Made by a program: the position numbers and the translations under genes | Notes under the pieces: generated by a model | Databases searched by the model: none | What the model was told of the DNA's origin: nothing | Seen by the model: the letters and a program-made list of their open reading frames with translations, nothing else | Origin: Echinarachnius parma | Lineage: Eukaryota > Echinodermata > Echinoidea > Clypeasteroida > Echinarachniidae | Direction of reading: 5' to 3' | DNA length: 64,000 bases | NCBI GenBank assembly: GCA_037951105.1 | Contig: JBAMJV010000832.1 | Coordinates: forward strand, 62,001 to 126,000 | Shown: positions 30,771-43,400 of the stretch, piece by piece | Layout: every line of letters starts with the position of its first letter | Numbering within the stretch: position 1 is the stretch's first letter

Positions 30771-31860
30771 ACATTTACTTGGCATAAATGAGGTATGAAT
30801 TCGTATCTACAACTCATAATCTATCTGAATATTAAAATAAAATTGGGTGTTTGTGGACTTTTCAAAAAGTTATGAATAAAAAAAAAGGATATTTTGCCAA
30901 TTTGCGTGCGTGCGTAATTTTGACTTTGACGCGCGCGTTCTCCGTTATTATGAGTCAACAATGACTCACATTGATAGGGTGTGTTGAGGTACCTACCAGG
31001 ACTGCAAAACCTGTACAAAAACGACATGTTTTTTATTCATTTGCGCTACACGCGCAAATACGCGCGACAGACTAATCACATTGTACAGAGACACACTTTA
31101 GTTCCTAAATTCCTATCGTTTGATACATGAAACCATATTTCTTTTCGAGCATAACCTCATAGCTACAAGATACCAAAATCTGGGAGAAAATCGAAGGAGA
31201 ATAAGCGATATATGGTCGAAAGTCCCCTGTGATCGATTTCATAATCGATTAAAATGGGTTAAAATTCGCATTTTCAACTTTAACCCTCAATATGATGACT
31301 TTATAACATTTAATTGGCATAAATGAGGTATGAATTCGTATCTACAACTCATAATCTATCCGAATATTAAAAGAAAATTGGGTGTTTGTGTACTTTAAAA
31401 AAAAGTTATGGCCAAATAAAAAAAGGATGTTTTTACCATGTTTTGCCATTTTGCCCGCGCGCGTAATTTTGACTTTTACGCGAGCGTACTCCGTTATTAT
31501 GTGTCAAAAATGGCTCAAAATAATAGGGTGCATTAAGGAATATATAAGGATTGCAAAACATGTGAAGAAACAACATTTTTCCTGTTCATTTGCGTTACGC
31601 GCGCAAATACGCACGCGCGGAATTTTTTGAAACGGTTAAAATTGTCTGAAACATAATATAGTAAATTACTCGGGTTAGGGTTTTGAACATTTTTTGACAT
31701 TTGTTTTATTTTGCGGACGCGTACGCGCGCGTCTTCGAGTTTAAAAGATGGCGTTTGACCTGATTAATATTGATACGAAATTTGAAGTGAAACTGATGAT
31801 GCATGACTGAGATATGATGATTATTGAAATTTGACAAAATGGCGTCCTGATGACGTCACA
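30771..31860 (+). repeat. Tandem duplication of about 537 bp, two copies
   Basis: GGCATAAATGAGGTATGAAT and following sequence appears near 30780 and again near 31317. Both copies continue through TTGGGTGTTTGTG, a GCGCGCG-rich block and CCGTTATTATG. The layout (alternating GCGC blocks, TGACGTCA, then an AAT-rich end) recalls the array at 9243-18044 without sharing its sequence. Confidence 0.7.
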
Positions 31861-31911
31861 ATGATGTGACGACATTGAAATGAGTTTCTTGCACTAAGTC
31901 AGATGATGATC

Positions 31912-33030
31912 CAGGGGTGTCGATCCGTTTTTGAGATTGGGGGGGCGAAATTAGAAAATGTTTCCAGAGTGACCACTGAGAGAGCTAAAGGCCCCACATT
32001 GGCATGCCCGGAAGTTTTATTATGCGCTCATTGAAAGTGTCTTGATGGCTCGAAGACCTGACTTTGGGGGGGCATCCACATTTGGGGACAATAATGGGGG
32101 TCCAGGGTTATTTTTAAAGGGCATAGAGAGGAAAAGACTGAGCCTTGCATGAGATGGATCCACGTGATCATGTATATTATAGAACTTCCAAGAATGTTCT
32201 GTAATCTAATTGGTTTAAATCAGGCTATGTGACATTCAGTGGACTGCACTGTAGCATCCATTTGCATTGGAGTGCAGAAAACGTACTATTATAGTACGTT
32301 TTCTGCACTCCAATGCAAATGGATGCTACAGTGCAGTAATACCAAATGCACTCGCCAGAGTGCAGGTATAGTACTTTATTTAAATTAAAGTGATTTATTG
32401 TGCTTTAATTCAATTATTTATTCATTGGCTTTTGGGGGCAGCTCAGTAGGAGGGGGAAGTTGTATAAAACAAACAATGCACGTTTGCTTGTGCATTTGTG
32501 GGCCGAAATAATGCACTCTGTGCTCGACTCGCCAACTGGATATACCACACTCGGTCCACATTTTCAAATGTGGGGGGACATGATATTCCAATTTGATTTG
32601 CGCTCAGCGCATATGTACCGAGATTATTTTATTTTCTGTGAAGGTGTGCTATCTATAGATGAGGGTTTAATAAACTTCGTTTGAGGTGTGCGTTTGAGAA
32701 ATTACGCTGCCCAACACATTTCAAAAAGTGAGTTCCCGCAACCCAAATGAAACTTGCAATATGAGAAACTGTATGCGCGCGAAGCGCGCGGCAAAAAGGG
32801 GATTTATAGTCCTTTTCATACTAAAAACACGGCTATTTTGAAGATTAATCATTGATAAATGTATCTTTCCCCTCTTTGGCATTATATCACTCTATTTTTT
32901 TCTTCCTCATTTTCGGAATTATTGGGGGGAGCGAAATGATATGTTCGCCCCCCCCCCCCCCCCAATATTTTCATTGGGGGGCGACCGCCCCCCCCCCCCT
33001 GCCCCCCCCCCCCCAGGATCGACACCCCTG
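31912..33030. mobile_element. hAT-like non-autonomous element, copy A, 8-bp target duplication
   Basis: Termini CAGGGGTGTCGATCC and the inverted GGATCGACACCCCTG enclose 1119 bases. TGATGATC at 31904-31911 and 33031-33038 is an exact 8-base target duplication, and CAGGG-type ends with 8-base duplications are the hallmark of hAT elements. No transposase is encoded. A second copy is at 38340-39456. Confidence 0.93.
32244..32336. repeat. Perfect 93-bp palindrome inside hAT-like copy A
   Basis: A 46-base arm beginning CTGCACTGTAGCATCCATTT and ending ACGTACTAT, one T, then the exact reverse complement. I verified the arms base by base. It is not present in the matching part of copy B. Confidence 0.97.
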
Positions 33031-33119
33031 TGATGATCTATCATGATGTGAAGTTTCATGACGATTGATTCATCTGATCTTGAGATATGCGACGAACAAA
33101 ATCGGAAGAATAAATAATA

Positions 33120-33181
33120 ATAATAATAATACAAATTCGAACAAAATCAATAGGTTATACGTATGATATACGTATAACCTA
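33120..33181. repeat. AAT microsatellite followed by a perfect hairpin
   Basis: After an AAT run and ACAAATTCGAACAAAATCAA comes TAGGTTATACGTAT-GAT and its exact inverse at 33151-33181. Read inverted, this hairpin followed by an ATT run resembles the left end of units in the 9243-18044 array. Confidence 0.75.
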
Positions 33182-33439
33182 CTTGGGAACTTAAAATGTA
33201 ACCCATAGTACGCGTTTTGATAATAAGTCATTTAAGAGGCAATACCTTGAATTTAATTTGACATCAGACATTAGCATCGACAAACCATGGACACCACCGA
33301 AACAAAACTTATCTCCCTTGTATTCCACAAAATGCTTGAAAATCAAGGATTCCAAATATTTGGTATAATTTGTTTGTTTTAACTCTGACTAGCATACTGT
33401 ATAGAAATTGGTAGTATTCTCATCAAAAACTATACTATA

Positions 33440-34960
33440 TTGGCAATCTCACAAGGAAACGCCAAGGGACAAACATATTTAAACGTCTCAAGTTCTGCCC
33501 CTACCTCGCCTGCAGTAAATCATATCGCAATCAACCAGGGTTTGTCAACCTTCTACCGCCGCATTCGCCTCAAGGAATTCTTCCTTGATGAAGCCCCATC
33601 TGAACCTGAACCTTTCCACCGTGCAGAAAGGGCACGTAGGCACTTCGCAAGAAGGGAATTCCAGCCCATGCAACCTATGTACAAGCAATCAGTTCACCAG
33701 TTCCCTTCTCCTCTCTCATCCCTAGCAACACACACGACAACCTCCCTCATGAAGAATGCCAAGCCCTCCCTTCCCTTAAACATAGAACCGATGTGATCAT
33801 CAACTCATCAGACAAAGGCTCATTCGTCGTTGTTATTGGACGGCTAACAATCCATGATACACCTAAAACCGTTTTGACTATTATTTGATTGACTCTGACC
33901 TCACTTCTGATATGAAATGAAGGCTCATGAATTCCTCTCCAACAAAGCCCACACATGTCTTTCCCCACCAACCATGCCAATGCTAATCCTGCCTAATTCT
34001 ACCTTCTGTCCTCCTCCCCAAGATGCAGAAACCGGAATCCAGGGCAACCGATCCTCTCCGGAAACGGTTAACCCACATAGAATATCTCTTTCTTTGATGA
34101 TCATCACAGATAACCTCTTGCCCATCTGGCGCCTACTTACATTGTTGGCACCATTTACTTTCTTAGGAAACTTGAGGACATCAAGGATCAGATACCCGAG
34201 ACTGCTATCATCGACACTTTCGATGTTGCATCCTATTATACCAGTATCCCTTTAATTCGATGAAGGAATCACTGCATCAAGCGAACCTTCAGCTCAGAGG
34301 GGTCGCTCCAATCCCCCATTTCGTTTATCAGATCTCTTATGTCCCGCCCATGTACAAAATAAAAACAGCTTCAGACGCTTGGACCAACACTATATACAGG
34401 TATTTGGCACAGCTATAGCATGGGTACTTGCATGACCAAGCTGGAACAGCAAATATTGGGTTCAGCCCCCTGCCGCTCGTGGCGCTAAATTGATGACGTC
34501 TTCTTCATCTGGACGAGGGATGAAGACAGCCTCGACATATTCATTGACCACGTGAAATCCTTCAATAGGACCATCAAGTTTACCTCGGATTTTCTCTAGA
34601 CGAGACCCACTTCCTTGAAGGAAAGAGCTCAGATCACTACCAGATTCTACACCAAACCTACAGATACCCACCATTTCATTCATCTAGTTGCCACCCCCAT
34701 CACTGCAAGACCGGCATCCCTACAGGCCGAGCAACGTTGTTTATCTTATCACTTGCAGAGTTTGTGGCATCCAGTGTGTATAGGTGAATCAAGAGACACT
34801 TCTACGGACACATAATTACTGACAAGACCTCCAAGCTCGACACCCCAGTTTGCCATCATTTCAATTTACGCAACTATTCCATCTCTAACATGATTCTTTA
34901 TGGCATATAATCTTTAGGTTACCATCCCAATACACTTCGTTCCAGCAGGGAGAAGCACTG
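33440..34960 (+). pseudogene. Decayed Penelope-like reverse transcriptase
   Basis: Fragments in several frames follow the order seen in Penelope-like retroelements: STFYRRIRLKEFF, then ECQALPSLKHRTDVI with SSDKGSFVVVI, a degraded rP.VSgngsPTE..S region, FDVASYYTSIP (near the RT-A aspartate motif), DVFFIWTRDEDSLDIFIDH with SFNRTIKFTSDF, and LDTPVCHHFNL. Numerous stops and frameshifts make it non-functional. The GIY-YIG endonuclease part is not recognisable. Confidence 0.75.
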
Positions 34961-35071
34961 GACATGTCTCTGAACCATTCAACCTTGTGGTGTCAACATT
35001 CAATGAGGCCGTGATTAGTTATATACCTGATATATCTCTCTGAGGCACGAACGAACGAACCTCTCTCCCCC

Positions 35072-35487
35072 GGGGGGTGGGGGGGGCCACTCAACTATAT
35101 TGCTGTACACACGCGCGACCAAAAAAAACGCGTAAAAAGGGTACTTTTTGCCGATCATGACGCGTCACGCGCGTGACGCGTTTAGGGTGTCAAAAAGGCC
35201 AAAATCAGAAAAAAGGGTATGTTTGTGGAGTTAAACAAATACGCGTTTAGGGTATCTTTTTCTCCAAACTTGTTTCTTTGAGAGCAATTGACGTAGACCT
35301 TGTTAAGGGGTATGTTTTAGGGGTTATACTTGTTTAGGGGGCAAAATTGTCAAAAAAAGCACGTGAAAATACTTGAATAGGGTATAAATTTGACCAATGG
35401 ATAAAACTTGTTTAGGGTAGGTTTGAAAAACCTGTGGTCACGCGTGTGTACAGCAATATAGTTCAGTGCCCCCCCCCCCCCCCCGGG
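35072..35487. mobile_element. 416-bp inverted-repeat element with 9-bp target duplication
   Basis: CCACTCAACTATATTGCTGT with ACACACGCGCGACC at the left is inverted at the right as GGTCACGCGTGTGTACAGCA with ATATAGTTCAGTG. G and C runs form the outer ends. CTCTCCCCC occurs immediately outside on both sides (35063-35071 and 35488-35496). Confidence 0.75.
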
Positions 35488-35694
35488 CTCTCCCCCTATC
35501 GTTGCACCTTTTATTTTATTTTTCATTTCACATTTTTGTCTTTCGTCAACAGATTCCCACACATTTATTTTCACACTGCTTCCACGTCCTCTTTCAGTTG
35601 CTTATGACATCCATACTTTAGTTTGCATCATTAACCTTTTTTCCTATTTCCCCACTTTATTTGTTCACCTATTGTTTAGCGGTACAGGGACGGA

Positions 35695-36162
35695 TCAAGC
35701 TTTTTGCTAAGGGGGAGGGGGGGGGGGGGGTTTGACCCAATGACGAAAAATTTTTTTTGGATATTTTGAACCCCCGTAAGTGATGTTTTCCACATCATAT
35801 TTTCACTTGGCAGCCCAAGGGGGGGGGGGTTTAGCCCCGAAGCGACGATTTTTTGTTGTTGCTATTTTGAACCCCCGTAAGTGATGTTTTCCACATCACA
35901 TTTTCACTTGGCAGCCCAAGGGGGGGGGGGGGGTTTAGCCGCGAAGCGGCGATTTTTTTGGCTATTTTGAACCCCCGTAAGTGATGTTTTCCACATCACA
36001 TTTTCACTTGGCAGCCCAAGGGGGGGGGGGTTTTAGCCGCGAAGCGGCGATTTTTTTTTTTGCTACTTTGAACCCCCGTAAGTGATGTTTTCCACATCAC
36101 ATTTTCACTTGGCAGCCCAAGTAGATCCCCCCCCCCCCCCCCCCCACGTAGATCCGCGCCTG
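35695..36162. mobile_element. hAT-like element containing four tandem repeats of about 110 bp
   Basis: It opens CAGGGACGGATC and closes GATCCGCGCCTG. The interior repeats TTTTGAACCCCCGTAAGTGA, then CACATCA, CACTTGGCAGCCCAAG and a G run, four times. CGGTA flanks both ends, which may be a decayed target duplication. Confidence 0.65.
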
Positions 36163-37436
36163 CGGTACCGTTACGGATCATAGTAATGCAAATAATGAAA
36201 TTATTATTGTAAGGTACCGGCTGTATGTCAGTGGCGTGTGAGCGTGTGCATTGCGGATATCGAGAGCTTTGTTAAATCTTCAAAGAGGTTGTGGGCGGTG
36301 GTATATGGGTTCCAAGGAATTGTTCAGCAAATAGACTGATACATGACACATAAAACGCAAACAAAAGGCTTCAACTATAGGTGTGGAACACCTAAAACAG
36401 TTACCTTTTCCCTCAAGAAGGGTGTTTGAACATCCCCAAACACATCACTTTACAGAGACGTATAATAAACGTATTGTACGTACTGCGCGTGTTCATTGAA
36501 AATTCATTAACTGTGTATTGTTGTGATTGTGATGCCGGCCATACACTCACCGCATGTACCCGAAAGTGTTTACCGTTTGTGACTCGTTGCCATAGTAGCG
36601 GTAGCCTTTTGTCAAGGCCCCCGCGCGCGCGAACACCAAACCGAGCGCGAAGCGCGAGACCCGAGCGCAGCGAGGGGTACAACATATTGAAGACAACAGT
36701 ACAAGTGGGAGAATGTATGTAGGATCGAACTCCCAGCCATATAGAGCCTTGATTGAAGGCTATAGTAGCGGTAGCATTACCTAGCAACACACCTAGCATG
36801 TCGGGGAATCCCCACATACACATACGACTCTTTTGTCTGTGGGCTTTTGTTAATTTAACATGCATTGATATTAGACCTGTTCAATGATGATGATGATGAT
36901 GCACAAATTGATGTATGTTACATTTGTCATACTACCGTTCTCTTGAAGTAAGACAGACCACATCGTGATAAGGCATCAAATCAGAAACATCGATAATTTA
37001 CAATCAACCCGTTCGTGAGAAGTAACCGTGGTAACGGTATATTTAACGTATTGTGTTACCGATTGTTTACCACCACCAAATATATTTTAGCTGCATGGAC
37101 TCTGACTTGTTTTACGATAAATTGTCTAGGAATTGATTATGATGCATGAAACAGCTCTGAGTTGCTCCAACAAGTAGTTGTTTTTTTGGATGATTGATAT
37201 GCTGCAAGTCTGATGGTTTTCAGTTCGGTCAATTAAAGGACCGATGCATTATATCTTGAATTACACAGTCAGTGCCTGAATTGTATTATATCGGTGTGTT
37301 TTCTTTGTCAAATTCAACCAAATCACTTGGAACTTGTTTCGCTTATGGTATTTGTATGTTGTTTTTGTTTACTCCGCTACTGGTAAATTATAATATTCTT
37401 TATCATATTCTATTTGTTGCTGTTTATTTCTGCCAG

Positions 37437-40400
37437 ATAAAGAAAACACCTGTAAAAAAAAAAAATTTAAAAACAAGTGACAACATGCCGTGGCCGTGGT
37501 GGGGCTGGTTCATCGTTGCATGTGCATGCCTGGCAGGAGTCGCGTTGTTAACATGTGGATACTGCTTCTGCTGCCGCTGCCTTCCCCCCTTCACCAGACA
37601 TGCCAGAAGGGATGAAACAACGTATTATAGCCCGTTGAGTCAGGATGTTGAGAGAGGCAACCAGCGTTGGCTGAAAACAAGCGGAGCCGGGACATCCCGC
37701 CGGGAAACATCGGGATATACCGCCCAGAAAATGAAATGGCCGTCCGGTAAATACATATCTTTGTTTCTGTTATTGTTTTTATTTATTTTTATTTATAATT
37801 GTTACTTCTTTTATTTGGCTGCATTGTGCTTTGAAACATTATGCAGCATACTGTTGGTCGATTATAATTGTATCCGAGCCCAATGTGTCAATAGTCAGTG
37901 TAAGGTCGATTTTTGTCTAAAATTTACTTTGTCTACATGCAAATTTGTCTAATAATGACAGACGTATCTAAGTGTTATCCAAAGAGTCTTATTTATAATA
38001 CTATAGGTTAGGCTACAAAATGTTGGTCCATATGCATTTGTAGACTAAATGGTAATGGACACAATCGCAAAAACGGATCGATGCCTCTGACAAATTATAT
38101 TTACTGGACTGATGAATAGACGGAGGGATGATTATACGGAATAATAATCAGCAAATTAATTCAGAGTAATCTATATGATTCATACTATTATGCATGTTTT
38201 TGGTGTTGACCAAATGGCATTTAAACAAAATGGTATTGACGAATAGACAAAAAAAATATATAAACCCATAAAAAGTAGCAAGCATAATATACGCTATATA
38301 TATGCGTGTACATTTGTCTACAGTCAAACATGTGTATAGCAGGGGTGTCGATCCTGGGGGGGCAGGGGGGCGGTCGCCCCCCCCCCCCCCCCCCCAATGA
38401 AAATATTGGGGGGGGGCGAACATATCATTTCGCCCCCCCAATAATTCCGAAAATGAGGAAGAAAAAAATCGAGTGATATAATGCCAAAGAGGGGAAAGAC
38501 ACATTTATCAATAATTAATCTTCAAAATAGCCGTTTTTTAGTTTGAAAAGGACTGTAAATCTCTTTTTTGCCGCGCGCTTCGCGCGCATACAGTTTCTCA
38601 TATTGGAAGTTTCATTTGGGTTGCGGGAACTCACCTTTTGAAATGTGTTGGGCAGCGTAATTTCTCAAACGCACACCTCAAACGAAGTTTATTAAACCCT
38701 CATCTATAGATAGCACACCGTCACAGAAAATAAAATAATCTCGGTACATATGCGCTAAACGCAAATCAAATTGGAATATCATGTCCCCCCACATTTGAAA
38801 AAGGAGCAGATTGTCCCCCTCCCTTTGTCATTATGTATGTTTGGTTCCATACCTATATACTTCATATTACGTGAAATTTCTGTCTCAGGTGTGCACCAAA
38901 TCGCACAATTTCACGCCCAAAAATACAAAAGCTCCCTACTGTGGGAGGGGGACACCCCCTCCCACACCCTCCCCCGCTCGGTCGCTTCGCTTCCTCGCAA
39001 TGTCTCCCCTACACTTTTGAGAAATTGTTGACGCCCTTGCTTAGTTTCATGGGAGCCCAATGCCCTAGACTATATCGATGGCTCTATAGTATACATGATC
39101 ACGTGCATCCATCTCATGCAAGGCTCAGTCTTTTCCTCGCTATGCCCTTTAAAAATACGTTATGAGTAGGTTCACTATTTTATACAATTTTAACACCCAT
39201 GCTAGGAGCAAATGTCTGAAATCTAAAAGCTTCCGGGGGCTCCGCCCCCTGGACCCCCATTATTGTCCCCAAATGTGGGTGCCCCCCAAAGTTAGGTCTT
39301 CGAGCCATCAAGACACTTTCAATGAGCGCATAATAAAACTTCCGGGCATGCCAATGTGGGGGCTTTTAGCTCTCTCAGTGGTCACTCTGGAAAAAATTTC
39401 AAATTTCGCCCCCCCCCCCCCCCCCCCCCAATCTCAAAAACGGATCGACACCCCTGGTGTATAGTATATCCAGTCAAACATGTGTATAGTGACCAGTATA
39501 AGAAACAAGAAGAGTGGCCACTGTAGACAGGCAACATCGATAGACGGGTTCGAAAACATTGTTATTCCATGCAGGGGGCACTTCTGATGACCACTATAAC
39601 CAGTATGGCACCTTTACAGGCAGGGGCCGCGAGACAGGATCGACTGTAGGCATACAGGCTACCAGGGATGACAGGGTTCGCCGGGGAATACTGAAGAAGG
39701 GAACTCCCGCCCAGGAAATAAGAAGCCCGTCCGGTAACTGTTGTTTTGTTTTCTTTTCTTGTTTGCGGTACACTGTTGGTCGATGGTAACTTTATCCGAA
39801 CCCAGTATGTCAGTAGTAAGGTCTAATTTTGTCTTACATTTACTTTGTCTACATGCAAGTTTGTTTAATAATAAGAGACGCTTATTACAATGTATTAGTG
39901 AGATCCAAATAGTCGTATTTGAGTCGTATTTCTAATAAAGGTTAGGCTACAAAATCGGGGTCCATATGCATTTGTAATGGTAATGGACACAAATTGTATT
40001 TACTGGACTGATGATTGTTCACAATTGTGTGAAAAATGGGGTAAACTTTTGCATACATGTGTTCGCGAACACAAAGCAATTCGCCGTGTATTTTTCATGA
40101 CTTTGTTTTCGGAGATGAAAAAACAGGGTACAAATTGTATAGAAATGTTCGCGAAATGTTTAAATATAGTTTCTTTTCTTGAAGGGCCACAAATTGTATT
40201 GTATTATTAGTATACTTTAAGTCTAGGGTGACTCAATTAAAAACGCATGTTGACTTTGGTTGATCTATAATAATGAATACATCACATATCTGTTGACTAT
40301 TTGATGTACATTTTTGTCATATTTTTTATATTATTTTTTCTATTACTTTTTTCTACCTGCTCAGCTTCACCCCTAAAAAAAACCCGCCAGAAGCTATTGA

Positions 40401-43400
40401 CTTTTGTGACATCATAATACCATTCAACCATCAGTCAGCTAGATGAACAAAAGACATTGGTATGTCCACTGACCACCTGTTCACAATAGCATTGCATGTT
40501 TTATACAATGCCCACTCACCATGAAAAGAAGGGTTTCAATGAAAACATCCAATGCTAATGCAATAAGGTACTCAGTGGGTGAGAACATATCTTTTGTTTA
40601 TGTTTATCTAGCTGATCGATGGTTGAATGGTATTGTGATGTCAGAAAAGTCAATGGTGGAGGGTTTTTTTAGGGGTGGATCTTAGCAGGTAGAATAAAAA
40701 TAATAGAAAAAATAGTATACACAATATGACAAAAATGTATATCAAATAGTCAACAGATATGTGTTGTTACGTAATTGATAATTGAAATTGATACGTAGAT
40801 ATGAGCGTTGTAGCAAGAAGGTGGCTCTGTTCTACCGTGGGTTGGGATCAGCCGTTGGGGGCCGGTTTGGTCGGGGTAGTGTCATGGCGACGTATCGTAC
40901 GCTGGTTCGCATCAGTGTTCCGTTGATTGGTTGAGTGTCCGTGTGCACCGGCCAATAGACGCGGTGCGTTGTTGACCTATCAGGAACGTACTCGCTTATG
41001 CAAGATTGTGGGTTTTGGAGCCACGGTAGAGCATAAAAACCGATTGTCTACATTAGATTATATCATTTGACAAAGTATTGCAGCGGCATACGAAACGTCA
41101 TGATCTTTTAGATTCCTAGTTTGACCATACATTGCGAGACAAACGAATATCACTAGCGATATTATTTCCGATATGTGTTGTATTCATTATTATAGATCAA
41201 CCAAAGTCAACATGCCTTTTTAATTTAGTCACCCTTTAAAGAAAGGCATTTTGAATAATGTATAATTAGGGGTATTTTTTAATGCCAATTTTTTTCCCGT
41301 TTTTGTGTTAAAAAGAGGGTATGATTTGCAAAAAATGTACTCGAAACGCCGCAAATAGGTTTGTTTCTTTATTCCTCTAGATCAATCATTAATGTTGTCT
41401 CCCCTTGAATATGAAGTGAAGGGGGTAAGCTGCTATAATGTATAGACAGGGCCCGGGCCGCAAGACAGGGTTGTCTGTACATATTGAGGAATTATTGTCC
41501 TGTTGGTTTTTCAGAGTGTTATTTACAATTTCAGTCCCCGCTAAAAGGCGCGAATTACCGGTCATCCCTGCAGGCCACATTTCGGGGCACGACAAACTAA
41601 CCTATGAGCGGGAACTAGACCAAGAACGGGAAGTTGATCTCCATGGCCTCTCAGTCCGAAATGCAATGGAGAAAATGAAAAAGGCCCTATTTGATATGCG
41701 AGGGAAGACGGGCTACCTAGATATCATCACGGGACGGGGTCTTCACAGCAAAGGAGGGGTGCCGAAAATAAAACCTGCAGTCGAACAATACTTGAAGAAC
41801 AGCAGTTATCGTGACAGGTACGAACATAAACAACAACATATAAGAATGAGATTACATTTCGTATTAGAACTAAAATAAATGTCATTTTCAAAATCCAGAG
41901 GTCGGATATGGGTGTACAGGGCTATAGGTTGTGCATGGGTGTGCAAAAGGCCAGCTTGAAAAGGCCCCTGCTTTAAATGTGCCCGTATACACCCATGTGT
42001 AGGATAGTATACAGTGTGAGTCAAATAAAACGAAATCGGAATTTAATAGCTAATGAATCCACAATTCTAAAAAAAAAATTCAAAGATAACTTCATCATAC
42101 ATGTCCTATTCAGTGCCCCCTGTCTCCAAACAGTGGGGTTTCTAGTGGGAGGAGGGTGGGGGATCCCCTTCCACCATGATAAGCATGACAACCAGCTAGC
42201 ATTTTGTTTTGATTCACCAAAGGATATTCTTCAAATGTTATTTTGAAAAAACGGTAAACAGACGCACCAGTCATGATGGAACAAGAAAACGGCAAACTTT
42301 GACATGTGTAGTTTTTACATGACTTTGGAGTGTCGAATTTGAAAGAGCATGCAATTTTAATGGCAGAATAAATTTTATTTGGTCAAAATCGGTTCAGAAA
42401 TGGCTGAAATATCAATAAATATATCCGATTCTTATACATTTGGGCCCCAAATTTATTCGATGATTTAAAAAATATTTGTTTAAATGCTTAACGGTACACT
42501 TTTTCATAAATTTTCAAAAGCGGTTTTTAAATAGTTGCTGATGATCTCTCTATTTAATCATTATTTCAACCAAACATCACATGCATAATTTATATTAAAA
42601 ATGGTTAAAACCAATGCCTTTTTAAGAGACCGCCCTCTTGTGTTTTAATGGCTCTTTTTGAATGATAACAGGCTTTTTACTTAGTCGTTTGTAATTTTGT
42701 ATACCTTTCGAGCATGGCGGAGTTATAACAATTAGTTTGTGATGTTACTGTGCAGGTTTTGGTTACTAAAGTTCAACCTTACCAAAACTGTACTACCTCT
42801 TTAACTCCTTGAGTGCCAAGCTCGCATTTGTGTGAGTTACAATACATACAAATGCCATAGAGCATTAAAATCATTGGCACTTTAAGAGTTAAAGGCAATT
42901 TCCCCAAGCTTTAACATAATACCAATATCAACATATGTATGTTTAGAATTATGGATTTATAATCAAAGTCCGGTTTCGTTTTTTTTTTCTCGCACAGCTT
43001 TATTTATTCTGCTAATATACCATTTTAAACAAAGAAAGTATGTACAAGCCTATGGAAAAGAGTCAGTTTACCCAATTTCATTTTCACTCTATAATTGGCC
43101 ATATGACATTCACGGCATGAAACTTTTACAAATCGTAAATTATATTGAAATATCAAATTGCGGTAATAAACATTTTATTTTAAGCCACTTTAGTCTAAAT
43201 TAAGTTATTGTGCTTGCCCTCCATAGCCCAAATTCACAAAAACCTACTTAGGACTCTAGCGGTTCTCACATTCCTTGGTATTTTCATTAACAATAGAAGT
43301 ATGGAACATGTTTTCGTTTTCTGAATGGTTCCGTCGTTATAAAGATATGTATGATTGAAGTTTTCGAATTTGAACTTCTCCCTGGCAGTCTTACAAATTT

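Larger units (their letters stand above)
24002..37436. other. Intergenic region dominated by repeats
   Basis: No cellular gene is recognised between the lipoxygenase stop and the Smr gene. The interval holds the elements listed separately. Parts with nothing I can name include 24860-25150, 26270-26530, 27480-28570 and 36180-36870, although 36600-36680 is CpG-rich and could belong to the Smr gene promoter. Confidence 0.5.
37700..40010 (+). repeat. Tandem duplication of an exon end plus intron in the Smr gene
   Basis: About 300 bases after exon 1 (CTGTTGGTCGAT, TTTACTTTGTCTACATGCAA, GGTTAGGCTACAAAAT, GGTCCATATGCATTTGTA, TTTACTGGACTGATGA; 37730-38115) recur in the same order after exon 2 (39715-40012). 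Confidence 0.85.

Noticed and set aside
36600-36690. CpG-rich stretch with GAGCGCGAAGCGCGAGACCC as a promoter of the Smr gene
   Set aside because: It lies about 800 bases upstream and could be a promoter, but no motif or exon links it to the gene, so it is only mentioned within the intergenic entry.
37272-37484. Upstream extension of the Smr open frame giving a longer N-terminus
   Set aside because: A strong splice acceptor at 37436 lies inside it, so the upstream part is most likely intron; the ATG at 37485 is the simpler start.
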